The notes beneath the pieces are model-generated. The model searched no databases. It was not told where the DNA came from and worked only from the letters and a program-made list of their open reading frames with translations. Shown here one piece after another: positions 8,775-17,734 of a stretch of 64,000 nt of DNA; position 1 is the stretch's first letter, and each line of letters begins with the position of its first letter. A program made the translations under genes and the position numbers. Source of the DNA: Gammaproteobacteria bacterium UBA5109 (GTDB lineage Bacteria > Pseudomonadota > Gammaproteobacteria > Pseudomonadales > Pseudohongiellaceae); assembly GCA_002414385.1 (NCBI GenBank), contig DHZH01000001.1:248431-312430 (forward strand), read 5' to 3'.

Positions 8775-9844
8775 TAATCATTGCAGTCGCGACGGTCACG
8801 AGTAATACCGGTATTACGGTTAATGGTAAAGACGATATTACAATCCGTAAAAGTCACGGTGGCCTGCGTAGCATTGACATAGTTGTAGCTATCCACAGTG
8901 TCCCAGGCTTCGCCCGCATACCAGGCAGAAGCATAACTGGCAAGTGCTGAATCATAGCCCTGTTGTTCAGTCTGGGTGATACACATGCCTGTATTGGCAT
9001 TATCCCGGGGATAGGTATTCATAAAAAAGTTCCATGCTGAAGCACAGTTAGGGTGAAAAAACGAAATGTAAAAAATGTAGTTCATCCCATCGTCATAAAA
9101 CCCATCCAGACTGTCTTTAACATCCATGGCAGCCTTCATAGCGGCAGCGGTAACGATTTCGTTTCTGGTAATCGTGACGAACTGGTCATTAAAATTTTCT
9201 GAAGCGATGGCCGGATCATTACGGATAAAATTTACGCCGTCTTGGTTGTCACCTTCAAGGTAGTCATCAGCATCATTGGATACCCTGATCTGGCCATTGA
9301 CCGCTTCACCTGGAGCAAAAATGACAGCGACTACATCGTTATAGGCATCTCCGTCACTATCTCCAACACCATCGATGGTAAAGAACGGATTGGTTGTTGT
9401 ATTCAAGCCTGCAGCCGTTCCTGTCATATGGAAAGCCGGCGTGACTGCATACCAGAATTGCTGGTCGATTCCGGTATTGGTATTACTGAAATTGTAACGG
9501 CTGCCGGATGGCAGAACAGCGAACTCGGGCAAGCGGCCCAGATATTGTCCGACAGTTTCATTACAGCTTGCTTCAGCATCACCGTCGTTATCCGTATCAG
9601 GGCAGGGCAGGCGTCCGGGACCCTGTCCTGGATAGTTTGCATTATGCTGGAGTGCGTATGCAATCAGCGCTTCCTTGGCATAGTACATATCCTGAAGCGT
9701 ATCAATCTGTTCAACCTGGCGCTGGTTTTGATAGTTGGCTGTAGCCAGCACAAGAGAGCTACCGGTGACAATCACGATCATCATGATTAACAGCAGTGCA
9801 ACACCCTGCTGTTTGTTGATGGCTTTACCGGGAGGTTGGTGCAT
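8774..9844 (-). CDS. PilX/GspK/MshP-like minor pilin
   Basis: The 356-residue protein begins with a basic leader and QQGVALLLIMMIVIVTGSS, a prepilin-like helix with no glutamate at +5. That absence is typical of PilX, MshP and GspK-type tip subunits. Following the helix are YYAKEALIAYAL and the RLPCPDTDNDGD motif, whose acidic cluster could bind a metal. The rest is a large domain rich in Asp/Asn. It sits between the MshK-like gene (20-base overlap) and the second pseudopilin (TAATG overlap). Role at the pilus tip is inferred from family precedent; sequence alone does not separate MshP-like from PilX-like. Confidence 0.7.
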   Translation of the reverse strand: MHQPPGKAINKQQGVALLLIMMIVIVTGSSLVLATANYQNQRQVEQIDTLQDMYYAKEALIAYALQHNANYPGQGPGRLPCPDTDNDGDAEASCNETVGQYLGRLPEFAVLPSGSRYNFSNTNTGIDQQFWYAVTPAFHMTGTAAGLNTTTNPFFTIDGVGDSDGDAYNDVVAVIFAPGEAVNGQIRVSNDADDYLEGDNQDGVNFIRNDPAIASENFNDQFVTITRNEIVTAAAMKAAMDVKDSLDGFYDDGMNYIFYISFFHPNCASAWNFFMNTYPRDNANTGMCITQTEQQGYDSALASYASAWYAGEAWDTVDSYNYVNATQATVTFTDCNIVFTINRNTGITRDRRDCND

Positions 9845-10616
9845 CAGCAGGTGCCCCCTGTGACTCCATCAACTCCCTGAGTTCACTAATACTGGAAGTG
9901 TTTGTCTCCTGCATCAGTGTTTCAAGTTCACTGAGAACTTCTGCCGGAAGTGCTCCGATCCGTTCAGGGTTTACGTTTTCGGTACTTTCAAGCACAGCCA
10001 GGGCTTCAGCCGAGGGTTCATCTGCCTGTTCATCCTGAATAGCGCCAGAATCCTCTGGATCATTGCTTTGCTGCACAGGGTTGTTGTTCGGAGTTGTTTC
10101 ACCAATGGCTTCCTGAACCAGTGAATCCTGTGACGCTGAGCGGACATTCCAGTTTTCCCGAATTTCGCCAGTGCTTACTTCGAGTGACTGGCCTGCTTTC
10201 AGGTCATAGCGGCCATTTTCAGTATTGATCCGGAGCAGGGTAATGCCATTCATGGAAACCAACTGCATATTATCCGGCAATGCTGGTTCGTCATAAGTGC
10301 CACCGTTCAGCCAGATTGTCCGGGCTCCGTTGCGCTGCGTGAAAATTCCCGTCAGGGTGTATTCAGATACAGCCGGTTGTGCGTTTTCCTCATCATCTGC
10401 TATCACCGGCACCGGTGGGACTTCCTGGTTGACGTTGAAATCTTCCTGCGGATTTTGCAGTAAAAACTCCTGTCGCAAAAAATCCAGATACTCTCTTTCG
10501 GCAGGTGTGGTAAACAGCGTATTGATATTGTCCGCTGCATCCTGGGCTGCAAGAGAAAGCGGTATCAGGCTGGCGATACATCCGAGGATTATATTTTTGG
10601 CAATTATGCTTTTCAT
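9825..10616 (-). CDS. MshK/PilP-like periplasmic pilus-assembly protein
   Basis: A signal peptide is evident (cationic start, hydrophobic core, SLAAQ cleavage near residue 24). A central segment (residues about 82-140, SEYTLTGIF to GQSLEV) reads like the small beta-domain of MshK/PilP/GspC-type proteins. The C-terminal half is acidic, Gln/Glu-rich and probably disordered. In MSHA-type systems MshK links the inner-membrane MshI/J pair to the secretin. Gene order MshI-J-K supports the call more than residue identity. It starts 15 bases after the MshJ-like stop and overlaps the minor pilin start by 20 bases. Confidence 0.6.
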   Translation of the reverse strand: MKSIIAKNIILGCIASLIPLSLAAQDAADNINTLFTTPAEREYLDFLRQEFLLQNPQEDFNVNQEVPPVPVIADDEENAQPAVSEYTLTGIFTQRNGARTIWLNGGTYDEPALPDNMQLVSMNGITLLRINTENGRYDLKAGQSLEVSTGEIRENWNVRSASQDSLVQEAIGETTPNNNPVQQSNDPEDSGAIQDEQADEPSAEALAVLESTENVNPERIGALPAEVLSELETLMQETNTSSISELRELMESQGAPADAPTSR

Positions 10617-10631
10617 GTTTTATCCATTGCC

Positions 10632-11276
10632 TCAGAAATTCCGATTGTTATTCTGCGGAGGATTCACGTTAAAAGTGAACCAGGAGACAACACAGTTTGC
10701 ACGCTGGTGCTGAGCCAGCACAATAAAATTGGTGGCATTGGGATTACTCAAGCTGATGATACATTCCTGGGGCATATACAGGCCTGGAGTATTCAGCAGT
10801 CCATCGAGTAACCTGGTTAAATCATTTTCATGCAGCAGAGGCAGACTTAACTCAAGCGTTGTGCTATTGATATTTACCGGTCCGCCCGGGTCCTGTTCGG
10901 ATTGGTCATATAAAAGCTCCATGGACAGTTGCTCACCAATATTGACTGAAATCGGAAACAGATCATTGTCTTCCCGGATTTCGGTGATTCTTTCGATTAA
11001 TTGCAGACGGTCTTCAGGGTTTACAACACCATCGGTTTCCAGTTCCTGATAACGACCAATGTATTCAATGATTGTGGCTTCTTCGTCCTCAATCTGATCG
11101 ATATTGGTTCTGGCCAGCTGCAGATTGCCTCTTGCAATCTGAAGGTTTCTGGCCATTTGTGTATTCATTATGTCGGCGTAATAATAAATACCTCCCGCAA
11201 GCATCAGACAAAGCACAGCCAGAAGGATTTTCCACTTCAGACCCAATATATCCTGTTTGGTGAATAGATCTTTCAT
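10632..11276 (-). CDS. MshJ/PilO-like inner-membrane alignment protein
   Basis: Bitopic protein of 214 residues. A single membrane helix spans about residues 15-35 (ILLAVLCLMLAGGIYYYA), followed by a periplasmic coiled-coil region (about 40-100) and a small ferredoxin-like domain, the usual PilO/GspM/MshJ layout. It overlaps the upstream MshI-like gene by four bases (ATGA), as expected of stoichiometric partners. Two cysteines near the C-terminus (ECIISL and NCVVSW) may pair in the periplasm. Confidence 0.7.
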   Translation of the reverse strand: MKDLFTKQDILGLKWKILLAVLCLMLAGGIYYYADIMNTQMARNLQIARGNLQLARTNIDQIEDEEATIIEYIGRYQELETDGVVNPEDRLQLIERITEIREDNDLFPISVNIGEQLSMELLYDQSEQDPGGPVNINSTTLELSLPLLHENDLTRLLDGLLNTPGLYMPQECIISLSNPNATNFIVLAQHQRANCVVSWFTFNVNPPQNNNRNF

Positions 11277-12868
11277 TGCAGTGACTCAATACGCAATTCC
11301 AGCAGAAAGGGGGCGCGTAATTCATTATTGTCAATTGTTGTGCTCAGTGCTGTATCCACCCGGACATCAGTTGGCATTTGCAGGGGAGTTACCTGAACCC
11401 CCGGATTTTCAGCCAGCGCATCAGCAAAAAGTTGCACCTGCTGCTGAGCTTCACGGTAACTACCGGAAGAATAGGCAATACCTCCGATTTCGACTTTCAG
11501 GCGTGTACGATTGTCCAGGATGGCAGATAGATAACGGTTGTTCGGATTATTCTGCCGGTTCAGGTAGCGCATGTTCTGGTTTTCCGGCAAGGCTGGGTCG
11601 ACTGTGTAGGGTTCAAGAATCCAGCTGACATCGGTCAATTGTAATGTGGGTGAAGAACTGATGTTATTGCTGATAAAGGCCATGGCATCTACCGGTGACC
11701 TTACCTGGGAATTTATCTGTTCATAAGCCTCAACCACCAGTGCCATTTCCTGTGAAGGTATCGGCGTTTCCGGAAAGCGCTGGGTCAGTATTTCATATTC
11801 CAGTTCCAGTGGCTGGGTTTGCTGTACAACAGTTTGCTGCTGGCTGGACAGGTCCCAGGCTTCCAGATACATGGGGATACTGATTAACAGGCTGATGACA
11901 ATGGTAGCCAGTGAACCGTATACCAGGCCAAGCCCGATATTCTTGAGCAGGTAAAACTTCCTGACTTTGGGCGGAGCGTAAGTATTCCGAATCAGTTTTT
12001 TCTGCAACAGATTATACAGGAAGAAAATCAAGGGCCCTTGCTGCTTTGCGCTCAGTTGAGTTGAATACTGAGTCATTTCATCCTGGGCATTAACACTTTC
12101 AAACACATTCAGGTGGCTGGATTTCTGGTTGAGCTTGAGATCCTCATCATCAAAATTGCTGTAAATTCTGATTTTCAGGCTCTCTTCGTACGGTAATAAC
12201 TTGACGCGCTCCAGGTAACTGCGAATCTGTACGGATTCTTTATAAATTTCCTTACCCAGATTATTCAGATCACGTGATGTAAGATTGGTAAGGCGGCTGA
12301 AAAGAACTTTGCCTTTTTTCATGAAGGTCTGGCGTAACTCATTGTTGTGCTCGAGACTGGCAATCAGCGTGTAATCATCCTTGTCGAAACCTGAATTCTT
12401 GGCAAAAGCTTCTGCCAGATAGGCTGCAGAGCTGACACTTTGCACCGGCGTTTTATTTTCCAGCAGAATTTTGATCCAGGGAATCAACAGGTCCGGTTTG
12501 GTCAGACCACTTAACAGAATGCGGTTGTCACGTCGCCCTTCCTTTTCTCTTTCAATAACTGTAGCAGTGCGGAATGAGGTTTTACGAAAGGCATAATTCA
12601 TTTTGCGCTGTAAGAGGGCCTTACGATCACCGCCGCTGACCGGTGCAATGGTCTCACTGCGAAAACTTTCTTCCAGAAAGTTTGTCACCAGAATTGCCGG
12701 CAACTGTTTTAAATTGAACTGGGCCTGTTTAAACGCTTCCAGGGATTGAGCGCTGCCATCAAATTCCGACACGAAGCGCAGGTTTTTATTTTCCCAGACA
12801 TACAGTCGCAGCGCCTGATTACTGACGATCATGAACTGTGAATCTGTTTGCCGGAAAAAGGATTTCAT
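11273..12868 (-). CDS. MshI-like (PilM/PilN-type) inner-membrane assembly protein
   Basis: Residues 1 to about 290 form a cytoplasmic PilM-like region that would bind the assembly ATPase. A membrane helix follows at about 320-342 (GLVYGSLATIVISLLISIP), then a periplasmic PilN-like coiled coil and small domain (about 345-531). The fusion of PilM- and PilN-like halves is the GspL/MshI arrangement. It lies nine bases after the platform-protein gene and overlaps the MshJ-like gene. The actin-like nucleotide motifs of true PilM are not obvious, so the N-terminal half may be a degenerate actin fold. Confidence 0.7.
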   Translation of the reverse strand: MKSFFRQTDSQFMIVSNQALRLYVWENKNLRFVSEFDGSAQSLEAFKQAQFNLKQLPAILVTNFLEESFRSETIAPVSGGDRKALLQRKMNYAFRKTSFRTATVIEREKEGRRDNRILLSGLTKPDLLIPWIKILLENKTPVQSVSSAAYLAEAFAKNSGFDKDDYTLIASLEHNNELRQTFMKKGKVLFSRLTNLTSRDLNNLGKEIYKESVQIRSYLERVKLLPYEESLKIRIYSNFDDEDLKLNQKSSHLNVFESVNAQDEMTQYSTQLSAKQQGPLIFFLYNLLQKKLIRNTYAPPKVRKFYLLKNIGLGLVYGSLATIVISLLISIPMYLEAWDLSSQQQTVVQQTQPLELEYEILTQRFPETPIPSQEMALVVEAYEQINSQVRSPVDAMAFISNNISSSPTLQLTDVSWILEPYTVDPALPENQNMRYLNRQNNPNNRYLSAILDNRTRLKVEIGGIAYSSGSYREAQQQVQLFADALAENPGVQVTPLQMPTDVRVDTALSTTIDNNELRAPFLLELRIESLQ

Positions 12869-12877
12869 AGTGATCCC

Positions 12878-14083
12878 TTATACCTGAATATTACTTAGTG
12901 AGCTATAAACCGGACCCAGAACCGAGATCATTACCCAGCCGAGCATGGTGCCAACCACAGCCGTCATGACAGGCTGTATCAATGCCTGCAAATTATCAAT
13001 GGAATCCTTGATGTCCCGGTCATAGAAATAGCTGACATTGAGCAGGGCTTTATCCAGCCCGCCAGTGGTTTCGCCTATTTTCAGCATACGCACCACCAGC
13101 GGTGGGAACATGCCGGTAATTTCAAAACTTTTGGAGATTGGCTGGCCCTGTTCGATATCCTCCCTGGCCTGCTCCAGAGCGTTTCGGATTACCACGTTAT
13201 TAATAACCCCTTCAGAAATCTGCAGGCTCTGTAAAATCGGAATGCCGGCGCCATACATCAGGGAAAAAAAGTTGGCAAAACGTGAAAGTATGATTTTCTG
13301 TAAAACCGGCCCGATTTTAGGTGTTTTGAGTTTCATTAAATCCACCTGGTAGCGGACTTTTTCATTTGTGGCTGCCATGAGCTTGAGCAGGATAAACAGC
13401 ACAATGGGGGTTGGGATGATTATGTACCAGTAATCAGACATGAAATCGGAAGTGGCGATCAGGGCACGGGTATGGGCTGGAAGTTCCTGATCCATATTAA
13501 CAATGAATTCCACCAGCTGCGGGACCAGATAGAGCATCAGGAATATCGTCACGCCTATAACCACTGACCCGACTATCAGGGGCGACATCAGTAATTTTTT
13601 CGTGCTCTGGTTCAGTTCATCCTGCCACTTGAGCATATCTGCCAGTGAATCAAAAACATCTGCCATACGCCCGCTGACTTCTCCGGCCCTGATCAGATTG
13701 ACAAACAGGGTATCAAAAACTTTCGGATAATCCTGCAGGGCCTCCGACAGGCTTTTACCGCCTTCAATTTCTTCAATCACGTTGGCCATGATTTCCTTGA
13801 AGCGCGGGTGCTCTATACTGTCACGTAAGTCTGTCAGACCTGCCAGCAGCGGAATTCCGGCTCGGGTTAGCTGATTCATATGGATACAAAAACCGATCAG
13901 GTCTTTTTTCTCGATTTTTTTCTGGCCAAAGCCGGCGCGTTTTTCCTGGGTAATATCAGCTTTGATCAGGTCCAGCCGCATATTGGTCAGGCGGTTTTCC
14001 AGGTCAGCTTCGTTGGCTGCATCCAGGCTGCCTATGAGGATTTTTCCATCACGGGTCATTGAGCGGTATCGGTACAGAGGCAT
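12878..14083 (-). CDS. mshG: Pilus/secretion platform protein (MshG/PilC/GspF family)
   Basis: The 401 residues match the GspF/PilC family. Two cytoplasmic T2SSF helical domains (about residues 70-190 and 270-390) are separated by membrane helices near 168-190, 220-240 and 370-395. Family-typical stretches are visible, such as QLTRAGIPLLAGL near the first repeat and ILSRFANFFSLMYGAGIPIL at the second. The N-terminal MPLYRYRSMTRDGKILIGSL is the usual PilC/GspF opening. It acts as the inner-membrane rotor for pilin insertion together with the ATPase encoded just upstream (two bases apart). Confidence 0.9.
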   Translation of the reverse strand: MPLYRYRSMTRDGKILIGSLDAANEADLENRLTNMRLDLIKADITQEKRAGFGQKKIEKKDLIGFCIHMNQLTRAGIPLLAGLTDLRDSIEHPRFKEIMANVIEEIEGGKSLSEALQDYPKVFDTLFVNLIRAGEVSGRMADVFDSLADMLKWQDELNQSTKKLLMSPLIVGSVVIGVTIFLMLYLVPQLVEFIVNMDQELPAHTRALIATSDFMSDYWYIIIPTPIVLFILLKLMAATNEKVRYQVDLMKLKTPKIGPVLQKIILSRFANFFSLMYGAGIPILQSLQISEGVINNVVIRNALEQAREDIEQGQPISKSFEITGMFPPLVVRMLKIGETTGGLDKALLNVSYFYDRDIKDSIDNLQALIQPVMTAVVGTMLGWVMISVLGPVYSSLSNIQV

Positions 14084-14085
14084 GG

Positions 14086-15834
14086 TTAATTTCCTCCGGA
14101 AAGTCGTTCAGTGAGGTCAACGACACGGGATACTTCATCCAGGCTGGTGATTCCTTCCAGCACCCGGCGGCAGGCATCCTCGGCAATGGGCATATAACCT
14201 TCAGAAAATGCCAGGCTGAGCATTTCACGGGTGCTGGCACGACGGGCAATCATGTCGTCCATGTCGCCACTGATTTTAAGAATTTCGATAATCGACATTC
14301 GTCCCCGGTATCCGTGATAGTCACAGGAAGGACAGCCCTGAGGATGAAAGATTTTCACCGATTTTTTGTCCTTGTCCAGCCCCAGTAACTTGTATTCAAC
14401 TTCAGTCGGCGTGGCTTCCTGCTTGCAGTCATTACAGAGTTTGCGAACCAGGCGCTGGGAAATGATACCGATTAGATTGCTGGCCAGCAGTTCCGGCACA
14501 ATACCGATATCCAGCAAACGCGGAATGGCACCGATGGCGGAATTGGTGTGCAGGGTGGAGAAGACCTGGTGACCGGTCATTGCAGCACGCATGGCCATTT
14601 CTGCAGTCACGCTGTCACGAATCTCACCAATCAGGATGATATCCGGGTCCTGTCGCATCATGGAACGTATGCCTTCACCAAAACCCATCTGTATCGCTTC
14701 GTTGACCGATGACTGGCGAATCATAGGCAGAGGATATTCCACCGGATCCTCCATGGTCATGATATTCACAGCTTCGGTATTGAGATGGTTCAGCACGGAA
14801 TACAGGGTAGTCGTTTTACCACTACCGGTAGGGCCGGTAACCAGAATTACACCTTCCGGACGTGCCAGCATTAACTGCAGCAGCGAGAGGTTATCGTCGG
14901 TCAGTCCCAGCTTGTCCATCGGCACAATACCCTTTTTCTTGTCCAGGATACGCAGCACGATATTCTCACCATGGGTGGTGGGTTGCGATGCAACCCTGAA
15001 GTCGATTTGCCTGCCGACCAGGGAAAGAGATATCCGACCGTCCTGTGGGACACGAGACTCGGCAATATCCATATCACTCATGATTTTCAGCCTGACTACC
15101 ATTGCTGGCCAGTAGCTCTTGTGCAGACTGCGAACCTGACGCAGAACACCGTCTACCCGGTAGCGAATGCGCAGGAATGCTTCTTCCGGTTCAAAGTGAA
15201 TATCTGATGCACCCTGTTGCACGGCATCGGCGAGCAGGGCATTTACCAGACGAACCATCGGGTGACTGTAGCCACTGTCGTCTTCCTGCAAACTGTCAAA
15301 GTCCAGTTCGCCGGTTTCAATTTCATGCAGGATGCCGTCAATCGACAGGTCAAAGCCGTAAAACTGCTCAATGCTGCGAACGATCTCTTCCTGCGAGGCC
15401 AGGATCGGGGTGATTTTAAGGTTACCCCCATGCTGTGCCCGAACCTGGTCAAGCGCGACAATATTAAAGGTGTCGCCCATGGCGAGAGTCAGGTGATGCT
15501 CCTGTTTGTCATAGGACAGCGGCAGAATGACATGTCGACGGGCGAGCTCCTGGTCAATCATTTTGACTGATTCAGCATCCAGCACAGCCTGTGATAAATC
15601 GACACTGCGCTGACCGGTATACTGACTGAGGGCATCACGGATAATGGCATCAGTAACAAAACCCAGATCAATCAGAATCGCACCCAGCAGTTTGTTGGAA
15701 TTCTGCTGTTCACGCAGACCAATCATGAGCTGGTCTTTGGTAATGGAGCCCTGATCAAGCAATAGTTTGCCAAGCTTTTGTGTCGGCTTTTTGCCGGGCA
15801 TTTCCTTAACGGTTTTTTTCTGAGCCTGAGCCAT
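14086..15834 (-). CDS. mshE: Pilus assembly ATPase (MshE/PilB/GspE family)
   Basis: The hexameric motor that drives pilin polymerisation. An N-terminal MshEN-type domain (about residues 20-165) is of the kind that binds cyclic di-GMP in MshE homologues. The core has Walker A GPTGSGKTTT near residue 335, Asp box and Walker B (DPDIILIGEIRD near 400) and the His box (HTNSAIGAIPRL). The tetracysteine zinc site reads CNDC and CPSCDYHGYRGR. Its start overlaps the preceding stop by one base (TAATG). Whether the N-domain keeps the c-di-GMP residues cannot be settled by eye. Confidence 0.92.
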   Translation of the reverse strand: MAQAQKKTVKEMPGKKPTQKLGKLLLDQGSITKDQLMIGLREQQNSNKLLGAILIDLGFVTDAIIRDALSQYTGQRSVDLSQAVLDAESVKMIDQELARRHVILPLSYDKQEHHLTLAMGDTFNIVALDQVRAQHGGNLKITPILASQEEIVRSIEQFYGFDLSIDGILHEIETGELDFDSLQEDDSGYSHPMVRLVNALLADAVQQGASDIHFEPEEAFLRIRYRVDGVLRQVRSLHKSYWPAMVVRLKIMSDMDIAESRVPQDGRISLSLVGRQIDFRVASQPTTHGENIVLRILDKKKGIVPMDKLGLTDDNLSLLQLMLARPEGVILVTGPTGSGKTTTLYSVLNHLNTEAVNIMTMEDPVEYPLPMIRQSSVNEAIQMGFGEGIRSMMRQDPDIILIGEIRDSVTAEMAMRAAMTGHQVFSTLHTNSAIGAIPRLLDIGIVPELLASNLIGIISQRLVRKLCNDCKQEATPTEVEYKLLGLDKDKKSVKIFHPQGCPSCDYHGYRGRMSIIEILKISGDMDDMIARRASTREMLSLAFSEGYMPIAEDACRRVLEGITSLDEVSRVVDLTERLSGGN

Positions 15835-17678
15835 TATTGAAGCACCCCCCGCAGATAAGCCAGGCGCTGATTGAGACGATCAGTACTGAATCCGGCCGGT
15901 GCGCGAATGCTGAGTTCCTGGGCCTGCTGGTAATAATCATATGCCAGCTCTAGCTGGTTCAGGCGCTCGAGGGACACTGCCAGGTTAAAAGCGTAATCCG
16001 GGCTGACCGTGTTAGTGTCGTTTTCACTGGCAATCAGCAAGGCATCAAAGTAGGCATTTTGTGCTTCATTCCAGCGCGACTGGGAAGCAAATAAATTGCC
16101 CAGAGCAAAAGCCAGTGGGGCCACATCCGGATAATCTTCCAGCAGTGCCCGTAATTCCAGCTCCTGGCGTGCGGGACTCATGGCCTGGCCGCTTTGCAGG
16201 AGGCCGGCGCGGGCCAGCGGATCGCGCGGATTTAACTGCAGTAATCTGGAATAGAGCGCCTGGGCCTCGGGAATATTGCCCTGTTGACGATTGATAATGG
16301 CCAGGCCAAGCAGCGCATCCCGGTTATTGGGCTGGCTGTTCAGCACCTGGGTATAAAGCCGTTGTGCCTGTGGCAGGTTGTTTTGCTGATAGCTCTCGTA
16401 GGCTGCCATCAAATCCGGATTCACTTCAGCCCGATTGGTGGTACGGGTAATCTGAATATCCAGGCTGGGCTGGGCAGTCGAGACACTGTTGCCGGAGCCA
16501 AGCAGGTTTGGTGCACTCACTACCGGAGCATCTGCCGCCGGAGGGTTATCCGCATCAGCGAGCACATTGGCAGGGGCTGTCGTATCCGCGCTGTCTTCTT
16601 CTGGCAGGGCTGCTTCTGGCTGCTGTGAAGGGATTTCTTCAGAGGCCACTTGTGTGGCATTGTCGGGCTCATTGGCAGGAGGCAAGACTTCGTCTGGAGC
16701 AGTACTATTGTCTGTTGTGGCTGGAGGTGCCGCATCCTCAATAAAACCCTGTGGTGCCGTAGTTTGTGCGACACCGGGAAACAGGTTGTTACTTGCAACA
16801 TTATTGCTGTAATACCAGTAAAATCCGCCACCTCCAAGAGGCAGCAAGGCTATCAGGATTGCCAGCAGGGCGACGCGTTGACGGCGGGAATTCTGTGAAT
16901 TTTTCTTGGCCTGGAACAGAGAGTTGGCCGTTTGCCGGTCAAGCATGGCCTGGTCAGGACCGGGTTGACCCCGACGGGTTTTGCTACGTTCATATTCACT
17001 GAGTTCGGCAGCTGCTTCGAGGGCTTCATAATCCTCATGGCTTTCCGCTTCCGGGTCTTCGTGCTCATCATCAGGTTCATGGATATTGTCTTTAGCAGCA
17101 ATATCTACCGAATCATCTCTGGCGGCATCATTATCAGCGGAGTCACCGTCGAAAGAATCATCATCGGTGATGAAACCGTAGAGCTCGTCTGCTCCGCCGG
17201 TTTTTTCATTGATTTTGTCGAAGATTTCGTCATCATCCAGTATTTTGGGTTCGGGCTCACTGTTGTCTTCCGGGGAGCCGGATTCTGGAACAAAATAATC
17301 AAATTCATCCTCGCCGAAATCAGACCCGTCATCCTCATCATCCGCAGGCTTTTCTTCGAATTCCTGTGCTTCCAGTTCGAATAATGTTTTCGGTGGTTCG
17401 GCTTCGGAGGCTTCATTTGGGCTTGCAGTATCTTCACTGCTGAATTCAGCCTGCTCAGGATCCTGCTGTTGCTTTCCGGCGTCGGATTCGCGGGCTTTGA
17501 GCTCATCCAGTGTTGCCGGTTGCGGGCCATCAGAGATGTCATCAGCTGGGGATGGGGCAGGAGTCTTTTCAGCCTCTTCAACCGGTTCTAAAGAGAGCTT
17601 GTTTTCATCAGCATCCTTGCCTTCCTGTTTGGTTTTAGCGGCCTCGGCTTTCCGTAAGGCCTCCATCAATAAACTCAT
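15834..17678 (-). CDS. MshN/GspB-like TPR membrane protein with long acidic N-terminus
   Basis: The start MSLLMEALRKAEAAK is the conserved opening of TPR proteins found in MSHA-like and ExeAB-like loci. Residues about 20-260 are very acidic and low-complexity (Glu/Asp/Pro/Ser). A membrane helix follows near residues 272-292 (VALLAILIALLPLGGGGF), then a Pro/Ala-rich linker and a TPR array (about 430-610). The C-terminal domain should be periplasmic and may support the secretin. It probably works with the ExeA/MshM-like ATPase at 20336. The 614 residues make it long for the family because of the acidic region. Confidence 0.75.
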   Translation of the reverse strand: MSLLMEALRKAEAAKTKQEGKDADENKLSLEPVEEAEKTPAPSPADDISDGPQPATLDELKARESDAGKQQQDPEQAEFSSEDTASPNEASEAEPPKTLFELEAQEFEEKPADDEDDGSDFGEDEFDYFVPESGSPEDNSEPEPKILDDDEIFDKINEKTGGADELYGFITDDDSFDGDSADNDAARDDSVDIAAKDNIHEPDDEHEDPEAESHEDYEALEAAAELSEYERSKTRRGQPGPDQAMLDRQTANSLFQAKKNSQNSRRQRVALLAILIALLPLGGGGFYWYYSNNVASNNLFPGVAQTTAPQGFIEDAAPPATTDNSTAPDEVLPPANEPDNATQVASEEIPSQQPEAALPEEDSADTTAPANVLADADNPPAADAPVVSAPNLLGSGNSVSTAQPSLDIQITRTTNRAEVNPDLMAAYESYQQNNLPQAQRLYTQVLNSQPNNRDALLGLAIINRQQGNIPEAQALYSRLLQLNPRDPLARAGLLQSGQAMSPARQELELRALLEDYPDVAPLAFALGNLFASQSRWNEAQNAYFDALLIASENDTNTVSPDYAFNLAVSLERLNQLELAYDYYQQAQELSIRAPAGFSTDRLNQRLAYLRGVLQ

Positions 17679-17734
17679 ATGGCTTTACTCGTCGGCTCAT
17701 GAGGCAATCTACACAAGCGCAGCACCTGGCCCGA

